From Parcubacteria group bacterium GW2011_GWA2_38_13b (GTDB taxonomy: Bacteria > Patescibacteriota > Minisyncoccia > GWA2-38-13b), in the NCBI GenBank assembly GCA_000992445.2, contig LBUF02000001.1:126393-180918 (forward strand): DNA of 54,526 nt. The letters run 5' to 3'. The notes beneath the pieces were generated by a model. That model made no database searches, was not told the DNA's origin, and saw only the letters and a list, made by a program, of their open reading frames with translations. Made by a program: the position numbers and the translations under genes. Shown here piece after piece: positions 42,254-51,645 of this stretch (position 1 is the stretch's first letter; every line of letters starts with the position of its first letter).

Positions 42254-44892
42254 ATCAACTTCGTTTTTTGGGCCAGGCCCGCGAGAGATTTTATTTTCGC
42301 GAGAGAAGTATTGATAAAAACTTTTCTTTTATACAAAAAATGGCCCAGTAAATCAACCGCCGGAACGGGAGATCCAAGTTTTTGATGCAAAGAAAAAATA
42401 TCAATCAGTATGTTTTTTCTTATTTTATCTTTTTCATCGCCAATCATCCGGGATAATTTTTCCGAAATGGCGTAATAATTGGCTTCTTTGGTTATTTCCT
42501 GAGCCAATTTCACCAATAAGTCTTTTTTGGTTTTTTGGTATTCGTGTTTAGCGATTTTATACTCCGTTTTTTCAATCAATTTTGGTTTTCTGTATTTAAA
42601 ATAAAGATAGGCGACATTTATTCCGTAAAGTAATCCAAGTGTAAGAACATGGCCGATATACGCTTTCTTGCTTGGTTTAAAAAACGGTTTTAAATTATTT
42701 AATTTTTCTTTATGTTTTTTTAATTCCCCGTAAGCTTCTTCCGCGTCTACTTGAACCTCTTGAATATTTCGCGAATCAAATGATTCCACTTTCATATTCT
42801 TTATTTGATTTTCCCAATCCTCTATCTGTCTGACAACCGTTTTCGCTTCTTCTTTTCTGCCGGCATTAAAAAGCGCGTCGGCTTCTTTTTCCAAATTGAC
42901 TATTTTTTCCCTGATTTTTTCCGTTCTTATGCCGATTTCTTCTTTAGAAGCGGCTTTATCCGCCAATTCCGCCGCTTCTTTTGTTTTTCCGGCGTGCGCT
43001 AATTCGCGAAATTTTCTTTCCAAAAATTTTTTCGCTTCCTTTTGACGCATTTCTTCTAATTTCCCAAAGGCTTTTTCTTGTTTTTCTGGTTCATTGGATT
43101 GTAAAATTTTTCTTTTCAGCCATGGTTTTTGGGGCCGATCTTTCATTATTTCTAATTTATCGTCACGGTGTTTTTGTATATCATATTCTAAATTTTTAAT
43201 ATCCCTTTGCAATATCAACCTCTCCTCTTTTTTTGGTTCTTTTTGCAAAACAAGACCTTTTAATTCATACCGCAACCGCTCCATTTTTTCCTTTTTTGTT
43301 TCATATATCTCATTCTTTTTTTCATTAATAACGCCCCCTTTATCGTCGCCAAGGGCATCTTCTTTTTCACCCTCATTGCCGGTATTTATTGGAGGAATTT
43401 TTATCTCCGCGCCATTATCAACGCCAACAACCGATTCTTTTTTATCCAAATTGGGTTTTTCGATACTCATATTTTTTTTATTTAATTTATTATCATTATT
43501 TAAAACCTCCAAAATATATATTCCCTTTCTTTCGCCCGGATTAGAATCATACTTTACTCTTACACTATAACTCTTTCCGTCTTCCGGACGAAAACCAGAT
43601 GGAAATATCGCTATTTTATCAAAAAATCCCTTGGATGAAAAAATACCTTTTATTGGGGCGATATAACTATCACGTTCTTTGTTGTCTTTACTCAATATCG
43701 GTTTAAATAAAAATACATTATTTCTTATTTCCAAAGCGTTAACGGTTTTTTCCAGCTTGCCATATTTTTTAATATTCCCGCCCATTTTTTTTATAATTTC
43801 GCCGAGAGAAATATTTAACCGATCTTCGCTTATCGGCCTCATCACCATATTATTCTTTACCGCAATTCCTTGAGTAATATTTAATTTCGTTAAATCAGAA
43901 TTTTTTTTATCCCTCTCTTTAACAACAATAAAGAAGCTTTCCGATTTTTGATCAAAAAGCAAATAGCCATCGAGTCCGGCCGCCATGGCCGCTTCGCCGC
44001 CCAAATTCACTTTATGATCAATGTCTATAATAATTTTTCCAAACTCCGTATCTACGGCAAAACCGTCGTCTTTAAGCCGGTTTATTTCTTTTATTGAGTT
44101 TTCAATTTTCTTTTTTCTTTCTTTACTCGCTTCCACTAAACCAAATTTATCCAAATCGCTTTCGCTTAAAATATCATCCGGGCGCTTTCCGAATTTAAAA
44201 TAATCATAAAGTTGGTCAAAATTCATTTTTCTATAAAGACCGAAAACCATTTTATAACTATCCTTGAATAGTTTTTCTTGTTCCGGAAAAGCGGCGCGGT
44301 CAACTTGAGAAACAAATTTTGTCAGATTTTTAAGCGCCTCGTTTTTACCAAAAAAATGAAGCGCTCTTAAAAAAAGGTACGTTGAACGGGCCGCCGGAAG
44401 ATTTTTTTTAGTAATATCCCCTCCATGATGATCAAGCCAAGCTGTTTTTCTCTTTTTATCTCCCGCCGCTCCCTTCTTAAATCCGGTATCAAGATTAATA
44501 TAACCCGATAAAAATTCTCCCTGTTTAATAAATTTAACATTATCCGTGTTAAAACCGGCTTCCTTTAATAAACCAACAGACGTATTTCCGTCCGTATCCG
44601 ATTTTTTCCTTAACTCAACTTTGTTTTTTTTATCATCAAAACTTGATATCCCATGAACTGTAAAATCTTTCCAATTTTCCCGTATTTTGTCCTGGCATAC
44701 TTTTAAACACGCTTTATCGCCTGTTTTTTTCCATAAATCCCATTGATCTTTTATCTCCACATCTTTTTCAGATAAAAAATCAATGGCTTCCGACGCTATT
44801 TTATCTAAAAATAGTTCAAATTTCTCGTTTTTTGTTTTTTTGATGTCCTTTTTTTCCACAATCAACGATTTAACTAATTTAAATAAAAACAA
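42250..44892 (-). CDS. Hypothetical 880-aa protein with DHH-like motif, coiled coil and one membrane helix
   Basis: The N-terminal third contains SGYINLDTG (129-137) and AWLDHHGG (151-158), spaced like motifs II and III of DHH phosphoesterases, then VSQVDRAAF, a possible motif IV. The expected DxD motif I is not clear. The middle is an uncharacterised beta-rich region. From about residue 510 a long Lys/Glu-rich coiled coil follows (ERLILQRDIKNLEYDIQKH and onward). One transmembrane helix lies near 745-765 (LTLGLLYGINVAYLYF), then a helical C-terminus. Function is unknown. It follows the dciA-like gene with a 14-base overlap, making it the fourth gene of the dnaA-dnaN strand, which hints at a link to replication or the cell cycle. 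Confidence 0.6.
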   Translation of the reverse strand: MFLFKLVKSLIVEKKDIKKTKNEKFELFLDKIASEAIDFLSEKDVEIKDQWDLWKKTGDKACLKVCQDKIRENWKDFTVHGISSFDDKKNKVELRKKSDTDGNTSVGLLKEAGFNTDNVKFIKQGEFLSGYINLDTGFKKGAAGDKKRKTAWLDHHGGDITKKNLPAARSTYLFLRALHFFGKNEALKNLTKFVSQVDRAAFPEQEKLFKDSYKMVFGLYRKMNFDQLYDYFKFGKRPDDILSESDLDKFGLVEASKERKKKIENSIKEINRLKDDGFAVDTEFGKIIIDIDHKVNLGGEAAMAAGLDGYLLFDQKSESFFIVVKERDKKNSDLTKLNITQGIAVKNNMVMRPISEDRLNISLGEIIKKMGGNIKKYGKLEKTVNALEIRNNVFLFKPILSKDNKERDSYIAPIKGIFSSKGFFDKIAIFPSGFRPEDGKSYSVRVKYDSNPGERKGIYILEVLNNDNKLNKKNMSIEKPNLDKKESVVGVDNGAEIKIPPINTGNEGEKEDALGDDKGGVINEKKNEIYETKKEKMERLRYELKGLVLQKEPKKEERLILQRDIKNLEYDIQKHRDDKLEIMKDRPQKPWLKRKILQSNEPEKQEKAFGKLEEMRQKEAKKFLERKFRELAHAGKTKEAAELADKAASKEEIGIRTEKIREKIVNLEKEADALFNAGRKEEAKTVVRQIEDWENQIKNMKVESFDSRNIQEVQVDAEEAYGELKKHKEKLNNLKPFFKPSKKAYIGHVLTLGLLYGINVAYLYFKYRKPKLIEKTEYKIAKHEYQKTKKDLLVKLAQEITKEANYYAISEKLSRMIGDEKDKIRKNILIDIFSLHQKLGSPVPAVDLLGHFLYKRKVFINTSLAKIKSLAGLAQKTKLI

Positions 44893-45178
44893 TATCCCTT
44901 ATTTCTCCTTTATTTAAATACTTTAAACGATGGTTAATCTTATTTATTATGTTTATTTTTTTAAATCTTATTTCCGACGCCGCGCCGGAATTAGCGCACT
45001 TAATAAATAAATTACTATTTTGACTTTTTACTGGTTTAATAAAATCAACAATTTCTTCGCCAAATTCTTTTTTCACAACATCCTTAAAAACATCAAGGGC
45101 GTTTAAATTATAAACCTTATTTTTTTGATCTATTTTGTTTAAAAAACGCGGAAAAACGGATTTTAACGATATAAACAT
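44879..45178 (-). CDS. DciA-like (DUF721) protein
   Basis: A 99-residue protein with the core pattern of DUF721: a helix, then NLFIKCANSGAASEIRFKKINIINKINHRL, the strand-helix block that corresponds to L-V-v-x-s-x-x-W-a-x-e-L...ll-x-x-IN. DciA is the ancestral loader of the replicative helicase DnaB. Its position 7 bases after dnaN is that of dciA-type genes in many bacteria and supports the call. The aromatic residue typical of the motif is missing, so this is a divergent member. Confidence 0.65.
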   Translation of the reverse strand: MFISLKSVFPRFLNKIDQKNKVYNLNALDVFKDVVKKEFGEEIVDFIKPVKSQNSNLFIKCANSGAASEIRFKKINIINKINHRLKYLNKGEIRDIVFI

Positions 45179-45185
45179 AAATAAT

Positions 45186-46310
45186 TTATTGATTACGTAT
45201 TGGCATTACGATATAAAAATAATCCCTATCGTCCAAAACCCTTAAAAGAGCCGGCTGAGTCGGACCATTAAAACCCCAAAAAATTTTCTCGCCGCTCAAA
45301 CTATTAAGACCATCGATAATATATTTATAATTAAAAGTAACTTCCAAATCATCACCGGTGATTTCACCGCTTATCTTTGAAATATTTTCGCCGGCGCTAA
45401 AATCCTTAGCAGCAACATCTACCTCCTTTTTTGCGCCGAAAATACTGAACTTTACGTCATTTATCTTACCGCTAAAAACACTACTTATCTTTACGGCATT
45501 AAATAAATCATTTTTATTTATTATTAACTTAGTTTTAAAATCTTTCGGAATAAGCTGTTTATAGTCGGGAAAATTCCCATCTATTAAACGAGAAACCAAG
45601 TCAACTCGCGGTTCCTCTATATCATTATCCTTAATACTGAATAATATTTGATTTTTATTCATAACCAAATCAATTTCACCGTTTTTTTCACTTAAAATTC
45701 TCGATAATTCCTGCGCTCCTCTAATGGGAATAATAAAAGAAATGTTATTTTCCGTTTTTTTATTAAAATTAATTGTTTTTTCAGCAAGACGAAAACTATC
45801 GGTAGCCGCCATTATAATTTTACCTTTAACGATATTGATAAAAATGCCATTTATTTCCGGACGATTTTCGGCAAGAGAAGCGGCGCAAATAATCTGATTA
45901 AGCCCATTCTTAAAAACAGCCGCATTAATAGTAAATAATTCTTCTCCTGTTATCTTTGGTATAATGGGAAAATTATCAGCCGATTCTCCACTTATAGTAG
46001 CCTTATAGTTTAATAACTTCGCGCTAAGATTATTATTTTTTACTTCCAAAAAAATCTTGTCATTTGGCAGATTATTTACAAATCCGGAAAATAATTTAGC
46101 CGGAATTGTAATGTTTCCCGTTTTTTCTATCTTAGCGGATATACGGCAATTTATGCCGATTTCTAAATTTGTTGACGATATGCTCAATAACCCATTTTGT
46201 GTTTCCAATAAAATATTATTCAATATGGGCAACGTGGTATTTTTTCCAACTATTTTTTCCGCGATATTGAGACCTTTTTGTAAATTTTTTTGCAAACAAA
46301 CTAATTTCAT
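45186..46310 (-). CDS. dnaN: DNA polymerase III beta sliding clamp
   Basis: A 374-residue clamp. It shows the N-terminal MKLVCLQKNLQKGLNIAEKIVGKNTTLPILNNILLE, GISGESADNFP-type SGESADNFPIIP, and AATDSFRLAEK in the middle domain. The end is YFYIVMPIRNQ, equivalent to the usual VMPMRL terminus. It holds polymerases on DNA as a dimeric ring. It lies 266 bases after dnaA on the same strand, the usual order. Confidence 0.97.
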   Translation of the reverse strand: MKLVCLQKNLQKGLNIAEKIVGKNTTLPILNNILLETQNGLLSISSTNLEIGINCRISAKIEKTGNITIPAKLFSGFVNNLPNDKIFLEVKNNNLSAKLLNYKATISGESADNFPIIPKITGEELFTINAAVFKNGLNQIICAASLAENRPEINGIFINIVKGKIIMAATDSFRLAEKTINFNKKTENNISFIIPIRGAQELSRILSEKNGEIDLVMNKNQILFSIKDNDIEEPRVDLVSRLIDGNFPDYKQLIPKDFKTKLIINKNDLFNAVKISSVFSGKINDVKFSIFGAKKEVDVAAKDFSAGENISKISGEITGDDLEVTFNYKYIIDGLNSLSGEKIFWGFNGPTQPALLRVLDDRDYFYIVMPIRNQ

Positions 46311-46576
46311 ATTATTACAATAGTTTAAAAATATTTATTACTAATTATAGTAGTAGTAAGGAAATATTTTGTGGAAAAACTATATTTATAGCGTGATTTA
46401 CTGATTTTTAATGTTTAATAAAGTGTTGATATCTCTGTTTATAATATGTTGATTTTTTGCGCATCAATTTTATTAAAAAAAAATTCCTGTTATTATGTAT
46501 TTTTATAAACCATTTATAAGTAATATTATACACATAGTAATAAACGGTTTATTAACATTTTTTACACTGCATTTTT
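46311..46576. other. AT-rich gap between dnaA and dnaN with DnaA boxes (oriC candidate)
   Basis: A perfect DnaA box TTATACACA lies at 46526-46534, and on the minus strand TTTTCCACA (about 46368-46376) fits TTWTNCACA. ATATCAACA-like copies and long A/T stretches (AAAAAAAATTCC and surroundings), suitable for unwinding, lie between them. Confidence 0.45.
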
Positions 46577-47953
46577 TTACCGGACGTTAAGTAATTTTTC
46601 TTTTATTAACTTGATTTCCGATGACAATCTTTCGTTTTTAATAATTTCATTTGTTATTTTACTGCAAGCGTGAATAACCGTGGTGTGATCCCTGTTCCCT
46701 AGCTTATCGCCTATATTTGAATAGGAATAACCCAATTCTTCCCTTAAGAGATACATGGCGATTTGTCTTGGATAAACCAGGTTTTTTTTCCTGCTTTTAT
46801 TGCATAAATCTTCTATTTTTATTTCGTAAAATTCTGATACCCCCTTTAGTATTCTTATTGGGGTTATTGTTTGTAATGACGTTGCCGTAAATTCGGAAAG
46901 AATGCTTGGTAATTTTTCTTCATTAAAATCATTGTTTAATTTACAAACAGCCAATACTTTATTAAGGGCGCCTTCCAATTCCCTTATGTTTTTTGTTATA
47001 TTTAAGGCTATCCAATTTAGTGTTTTTTCGTTTATTTCCTGCAAAGATTCTTCTAGTTTTGTTTTTAGTATCGCCATTCTCGTTTCGTAGTCGGGCGGAG
47101 TTATATCAGCTACCATTCCTCCTTCAAACCTTGAGCGAAGACGGTCGTCTATTGTTGCTATTAGTTTTGGCGGCTGATCGGAGCTTAGGATTATTTGTTT
47201 ATTTTTTTCATATAAAGCATTGAATGTGTGAAAAAATTCTTCTTGCGTTTGTTCTTTTTTGGCTAAAAATTGAACATCATCGATGATTAAAACGTCGACT
47301 TTTCTGTATTTATCCTTAAAATTAGCGGTGCCGCCGTTTTTTAGCGCATCTATAAATTCATTTGTAAATTTTTCAGAATCCAGATATTTTATTTTTTTAC
47401 CCGGAGATTTTATTGAAATTTCATTGCCTATCGCTTGGAGTAGGTGGGTTTTTCCAAGTCCTGTTCCTCCATATATGAGTAATGGATTATAGGTTTTACC
47501 GAGGTTTTTTGCGACAGCTAAGGAAGCCGCGTAAGCAAGTTCATTGGAAGCCCCGACTATAAAAGAATTAAATGTATATTTTGGATTTAAATTAGTGTCG
47601 GTGTTTATTTTACTATCAACTAACCATAATTGATTTTTACCCGTATTATTATTCTGCGCTTGGTTGATTTTCACCGTTACGGTTCCCGATATTTCAAATT
47701 TTACCTCTTTTACTTCTTTGTCTATATTTCTAACCACCCTTAATATTAGTTTGCTATATTTATTTTCCAGCCACTCCTTAGAGAAGCCATTGGGAACGCT
47801 TATAACAACAACGCCATCCGTGTCGCGTTTGATTATGTGGGTGTATTTAAACCATGTAATAAAATTTGCTTTTGACAAATTGATTTCAATTTCTCCCAAA
47901 GCCGCTTTCCATAATTCGTCCAATGACGGCAAGCTAGTATTTATAGTAACCAT
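46577..47953 (-). CDS. dnaA: Chromosomal replication initiator DnaA
   Basis: A 458-residue initiator. Domain I (about 8-85), a short linker, and AAA+ domain III with YNPLLIYGGTGLGKTHLL (Walker A 162-170) and VDVLIIDDVQFL (Walker B 221-226). DNA-binding domain IV has GNRDHTTVIHACSKI, the DnaA signature. It binds DnaA boxes and opens the origin. It is divergent from rpmH, the classical arrangement at bacterial origins, and DnaA boxes are seen on both sides of it. Confidence 0.97.
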   Translation of the reverse strand: MVTINTSLPSLDELWKAALGEIEINLSKANFITWFKYTHIIKRDTDGVVVISVPNGFSKEWLENKYSKLILRVVRNIDKEVKEVKFEISGTVTVKINQAQNNNTGKNQLWLVDSKINTDTNLNPKYTFNSFIVGASNELAYAASLAVAKNLGKTYNPLLIYGGTGLGKTHLLQAIGNEISIKSPGKKIKYLDSEKFTNEFIDALKNGGTANFKDKYRKVDVLIIDDVQFLAKKEQTQEEFFHTFNALYEKNKQIILSSDQPPKLIATIDDRLRSRFEGGMVADITPPDYETRMAILKTKLEESLQEINEKTLNWIALNITKNIRELEGALNKVLAVCKLNNDFNEEKLPSILSEFTATSLQTITPIRILKGVSEFYEIKIEDLCNKSRKKNLVYPRQIAMYLLREELGYSYSNIGDKLGNRDHTTVIHACSKITNEIIKNERLSSEIKLIKEKLLNVR

Positions 47954-48127
47954 AGTGTTTGATTACGAATGTTTATTTTTATATAATAGCATATAATAGA
48001 GTGCCCTGGAAATATACAAATTTGTTGATAAGGTGTGAATTAACGGTGGATAACGGTTAAGATCCGTTTGGCATTGCCCTGTTTTGATTTTTGTGATAAT
48101 TTATATATATAAATATAAAAAATAAAT
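47954..48127. other. dnaA-rpmH intergenic region with DnaA-box-like sites (oriC candidate, divergent promoters)
   Basis: On the minus strand TTATCAACA (48023-48031) and TTATCCACC (48045-48053) are a DnaA box variant and an 8-of-9 match. TGTGATAAT (48092-48100) is a plausible extended -10 for rpmH and TATTAT-rich sequence nearer dnaA may serve that gene. Confidence 0.45.
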
Positions 48128-48265
48128 ATGAAAATAACGACATATAAACCAAGTAAGATAAAAAGAATCAGGCGTCATGGTTTTCGAAAGAGATTAAAGT
48201 CTCAAACCGGTCGGATTGTTTTAAGTAGGCGCAGGGCCAAAGGACGAAAAAAATTGACCGTTTAA
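48128..48265 (+). CDS. rpmH: Ribosomal protein bL34
   Basis: A 45-residue, very basic protein: [39 protein letters not shown] and RKKLTV read straight through to TAA. The [15 protein letters not shown] and [16 protein letters not shown] segments are the bL34 pattern (usual bacterial form NRKRxRxHGFRxRMxTxxGRxVLxxRRxKGRKxL). It is part of the large ribosomal subunit and stands, as usual, between dnaA and rnpA. Confidence 0.97.
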   Translation: MKITTYKPSKIKRIRRHGFRKRLKSQTGRIVLSRRRAKGRKKLTV

Positions 48266-48293
48266 TTGGTTAAATGATTGAATTAATTATTTA

Positions 48294-48638
48294 ATGTTTT
48301 CAAGAAAGTATCGTATTACCAATAGCGCCGATTTTGATTATTTGTTTCAAAAAGGATATTTGCGAAGTAATTCTTTGTTTTATTTGAAATTTTTACCCAA
48401 TAAACTAAGCTATTCCAGGTTTGGTTTTGTGGTGGGGGTAAAGTTATTCAAGGAAGCCGTAAAAAGAAACAGGGTTAAACGGTTGATGAGGGAGTTTGTT
48501 CGTTCTAATTTAACAAAGATACGCGGAGGGTATGATATTGTTGTCGGTGTTAAATCTCGGAAATTTTACGGCATAAAATATGAGGAAGCGGAAAAATTAT
48601 TGTCAGCCTTTTTTGATAATAATAATTTTTTGGAATAA
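48294..48638 (+). CDS. rnpA: Ribonuclease P protein component
   Basis: A 114-residue basic protein that helps the RNase P RNA remove 5' leaders of tRNAs. It has SRKYRITNSADFDYLFQKG at the start, RFGFVVGVKLFKEAVKRNRVKRLMRE (the RNR motif) in the middle and YDIVVGVKS near the end. It lies 28 bases after rpmH in the conserved rpmH-rnpA-yidD-yidC order. Confidence 0.96.
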   Translation: MFSRKYRITNSADFDYLFQKGYLRSNSLFYLKFLPNKLSYSRFGFVVGVKLFKEAVKRNRVKRLMREFVRSNLTKIRGGYDIVVGVKSRKFYGIKYEEAEKLLSAFFDNNNFLE

Positions 48639-48660
48639 GTATTTTGTATTTATTGCTGAA

Positions 48661-48900
48661 ATGCTGAAAATAATCAGTTTAAAATTAATTAAATTTTATC
48701 AAAATACATTATCGGGGCATAAAGGATGCTTCGGTTTTTTGAATTTTTCCTGCAAATTTTATCCTATTTGTTCTGTTTATTGCTACGAAGCGATTGATAA
48801 ATTCGGTTTTTTTAAAGGAATCAATTTGAGCATTAAACGTCTTTTAAGATGCAATCCTTGTTCTGTGGGCGGGGTGGATGAACTGCCTTATAATGATTAA
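48661..48900 (+). CDS. yidD: Membrane protein insertion efficiency factor YidD
   Basis: A 79-residue protein with the YidD pattern: an amphipathic N-terminal helix (LKLIKFYQNTLS), then CKFYPICSVYCYEAIDKFGFFKGINLSIKRLLRCNP, the C-x-F-x-P-x-CS-x-Y-x-x-EA motif, and a short GGVDELP end. The ATG at 48661 is chosen because the family starts just before this helix; the frame open from 48580 overlaps rnpA. It assists YidC, whose gene follows after 16 bases. Confidence 0.93.
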   Translation: MLKIISLKLIKFYQNTLSGHKGCFGFLNFSCKFYPICSVYCYEAIDKFGFFKGINLSIKRLLRCNPCSVGGVDELPYND

Positions 48901-48916
48901 ATTATTTTTTTAAATT

Positions 48917-49624
48917 ATGGTTTCATTTTTTCGCATTATTTTATATGAACCGCTTTTTAACGCTTTGATATTGATATATAATTTTCTTCCCGGACACGAT
49001 TTGGGCGTAGCGATAATATTACTCACTTTGATTGTAAGATTTGCTTTGTTCCCTTTAAATAACAAGGCATTAAAATCACAGCTTAAATTAACGGCGCTTC
49101 AACCGAAAATAAAAGAAATTAAAGAAAAATATAAAGACGACAGGGCGCGGCAGAGTCAGGAATTTATAAAACTTTACGCTGAAAACAAGGTTAATCCGTT
49201 GGGCGGATGCTTGCCGATGCTTATACAGTTTCCGATTCTTATCTCCCTGTACTGGGTTTTTATTAATGGATTAAACCCTGAGAAAATAAACGGGTTTTAT
49301 GGGTTTGTTTCCAATCCCGGTTTGATAAATATGATGTTTCTTGGTATTTTGGATTTATCAAAACCAAGTTGGATTTTAGCGCTTTTAACCGGATTAGCGC
49401 AATTTTACCAGTCAAAATTAATGTTTAAAAACAAACCAAAAGCGCAATCATCCCCCAATGATATGGCTAATATGATGTCTTCGCAGATGACTTATTTAAT
49501 GCCGATGTTTATTGTTTTCATATCGTGGCGATTGCCGGCAGGACTTCCTTTATATTGGTTTATCACTACCCTATTTTCCGTTGCGCAGCAATATTTGATA
49601 AATCGGAAAAATGCGGTAATATAA
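48917..49624 (+). CDS. yidC: Membrane insertase YidC/Oxa1
   Basis: A 235-residue insertase with five core transmembrane helices and no large periplasmic domain, the Gram-positive/CPR type. The conserved positively charged groove residue is R41 in LIVRFALFPL. There is a charged cytoplasmic hairpin (LQPKIKEIKEKYKDDRARQSQE), NPLGGCLPMLIQFPI and the last helices (SSQMTYLMPMFIVF, PLYWFITTLFSVAQQ). No lipobox is present at the N-terminus. It inserts membrane proteins with or without SecYEG. Confidence 0.95.
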   Translation: MVSFFRIILYEPLFNALILIYNFLPGHDLGVAIILLTLIVRFALFPLNNKALKSQLKLTALQPKIKEIKEKYKDDRARQSQEFIKLYAENKVNPLGGCLPMLIQFPILISLYWVFINGLNPEKINGFYGFVSNPGLINMMFLGILDLSKPSWILALLTGLAQFYQSKLMFKNKPKAQSSPNDMANMMSSQMTYLMPMFIVFISWRLPAGLPLYWFITTLFSVAQQYLINRKNAVI

Positions 49625-49633
49625 TTTAAACTT

Positions 49634-50095
49634 ATGAACCATCAAGATGAAATAAAAGATATTATCTCTGGTGTTTTGGATTTTTTTAACGTTGATTACG
49701 GTATTGATATTGAGAAAGACGAAAGCGCCGATATTTTAATTTTTAACATAAAAACGCCTGAATCCGGTTTATTGATTGGCGCCAACGGCGACAATCTTAA
49801 CGCACTCCAATCTTTAATTAAAAGAATAGTTTTTAAAAAAATGGGAGATCGGCAAGAATTTTCATTCTCGTTGGATGTTAATGATTATAGAAAAGGCCGG
49901 ATTGAATTTATTAAAGAAATGGCGCGAAATTTTGCCAATAAAGCGGAGTTTACAAAAAAACCAGTAGTATTGCAGCCAATGTCTTCGTTTGAGAGGAGAA
50001 TTGTTCATTTAGAAATTATAGCGTATGGCGAAACGGTAATTACGGAAAGCGCCGGCGAAGGTTGCGAAAGGTGCGTTGTTATAAAACCGGTATAA
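49634..50095 (+). CDS. khpB: KhpB/Jag RNA-binding protein (KH and R3H domains)
   Basis: A 153-residue protein. A KH-type domain covers about 30-85 (with SGLLIGANGDNLNALQSLIKRIV, the GxxG-like loop), followed by an R3H domain with QPMSSFERRIVHLEI (R-x-x-x-H motif) and the end SAGEGCERCVVIKP. The N-terminal Jag_N domain found in Firmicutes is absent. KhpB binds RNA and influences cell elongation in other bacteria. It follows yidC by 9 bases, as in most genomes. Confidence 0.92.
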   Translation: MNHQDEIKDIISGVLDFFNVDYGIDIEKDESADILIFNIKTPESGLLIGANGDNLNALQSLIKRIVFKKMGDRQEFSFSLDVNDYRKGRIEFIKEMARNFANKAEFTKKPVVLQPMSSFERRIVHLEIIAYGETVITESAGEGCERCVVIKPV

Positions 50096-50124
50096 GTTAT
50101 TAGTATTTATAGAAAATGTTTTTT

Positions 50125-50141
50125 CGCAATAAATTATTGCG
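50125..50141. repeat. Small perfect hairpin between khpB and flippase gene
   Basis: CGCAATAA-A-TTATTGCG is an 8-bp stem without a following T-run. It could be a weak terminator or an RNA processing site separating the origin operon from the surface-glycan genes. Confidence 0.35.
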
Positions 50142-50159
50142 TATCGGCATTTTTTCAAA

Positions 50160-51590
50160 GTGATCGTCAGAAAAATCGCTTTTAATACCATTATATCCAT
50201 AATGGCTCGAATTGCGGGCACTATTATCGCTTTGGCGAATATCGGATTCATTACCCGTTATCTTGGCAAGGATATATTCGGAGAGTATGTTACTATTTTA
50301 TCGTTTATTTCCATTTTTAGCATTATTGCCGACCTTGGTCTTTATTCGTTGCTTGTCAGGGATATTTCGCGTCCGGGAGCCGATGAAAAAAAAATTATCG
50401 GGAATATTTTTTCTTTGCGTCTTATTTCTTTAATAATTGTTTTGGGGGCGGCGGCGGGTATAAGTCTTTTTTTTCCATACAGGAATATCGTAAAAAGCGG
50501 CGTAATTATCGGCGCTTTTTCTTTTTTCTTTCTTTCTTCATCCCAAGTGCTTATCGGTATTTTTCAGAAATATTTAAAAATGGATCGAGTGGCTTTGGCG
50601 GAAATTGCCGGCAGGATTGTTAATTTGGCGTTGGTTGTCTGGTTTATTCAAATGCAATTGGGGTTTTTGTGGATTGTCGCGGCTTTGACATTGGGAAGCT
50701 TTGTTAATTTTATAGTTATTTTCTTGTATGCCAGAAGTTTTGTTCCGATTGTTTTACAATTTGATTTTGTCTTTTGGAAAAAGATTTTTAAGGAAGCGTT
50801 GCCCATTGCCATTTCAATAGCGTTGACCGCGGTTTATTTTAGGTTGGCCATTATATTGCTTTCGGTTATGAAGCCGGCCGATCATGTCGGTATTTATGGA
50901 TTGGCGTATAAGGTTTTGGAGAATTTGATATTTTTCCCCGCGATGTTTGTTGGTGTTATGATGCCATTGCTGTCAGATTATGCTGTTTCCAATAAGGAAA
51001 AATTCAAGTTTATTTTTCAAAAAAGTTTTGATATTTTAGCGCTTGCGGTAATGCCGGTTGTTTTTGGCATTATTGTATCGGCTAAATCCATTATACTTTT
51101 GATCGGCGGACCTGATTTTTTAACAGATACTCCCCTTGTCTTGCAGATACTGGCTTTTGCCATCGTGTTTATATTTTTCGGTAATTTGTTCGGTAATTCT
51201 ATTATCGCTTTGGGACGTCAAAAAACAGCGGCTTGGATATACGGCGCCGGCGCAATTTTTAATATCGCCGCCAATATTATTATAATTCCAAAATATTCTT
51301 ATTTTGGCGCGGCGATCAGCGCGATTTTTACGGAAATGCTGGTTACCATCTTGATGTTTGTTTTGATCTCCGTGAATATCAAATTTTTTCCGTCTATGAA
51401 AACGGCGCTCAAGGCATTGGTTGGAGCTTTGGTTATGTACGCGACGCTTAGTTTTATCGGCGATTTGAGTTTATTATGGGATGCAAGCATAGGCGCTTTC
51501 ATTTATTTCGTTGTTATTTATTTATTAAGGGCTTTAAATAAGAACGATTTAGCGTTGTTTTTTAAGGCCAGAGAACGCTCAAGACCGTAA
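50160..51590 (+). CDS. Oligosaccharide flippase (Wzx/MATE-like)
   Basis: A 476-residue polytopic protein with about 14 transmembrane helices. The N-terminal IAFNTIISIMARIAGTIIALANIGFITRYLGKDIFGEY is typical of the polysaccharide biosynthesis (RfbX/Wzx) family: a helix start, then the RYLGxxxFGxY motif. It probably flips a lipid-linked glycan across the membrane. It starts with GTG and lacks a strong Shine-Dalgarno; an ATG at 50202 is a second choice but would remove the first helix. Two glycan polymerase or ligase genes follow on the same strand, which makes a small surface polysaccharide cluster. Confidence 0.88.
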   Translation: MIVRKIAFNTIISIMARIAGTIIALANIGFITRYLGKDIFGEYVTILSFISIFSIIADLGLYSLLVRDISRPGADEKKIIGNIFSLRLISLIIVLGAAAGISLFFPYRNIVKSGVIIGAFSFFFLSSSQVLIGIFQKYLKMDRVALAEIAGRIVNLALVVWFIQMQLGFLWIVAALTLGSFVNFIVIFLYARSFVPIVLQFDFVFWKKIFKEALPIAISIALTAVYFRLAIILLSVMKPADHVGIYGLAYKVLENLIFFPAMFVGVMMPLLSDYAVSNKEKFKFIFQKSFDILALAVMPVVFGIIVSAKSIILLIGGPDFLTDTPLVLQILAFAIVFIFFGNLFGNSIIALGRQKTAAWIYGAGAIFNIAANIIIIPKYSYFGAAISAIFTEMLVTILMFVLISVNIKFFPSMKTALKALVGALVMYATLSFIGDLSLLWDASIGAFIYFVVIYLLRALNKNDLALFFKARERSRP

Positions 51591-51645
51591 TTGCAAAAAA
51601 GAATTAAGCACAGAAGAACAGTTTTTCTTGCGCTTAATATAAAAA

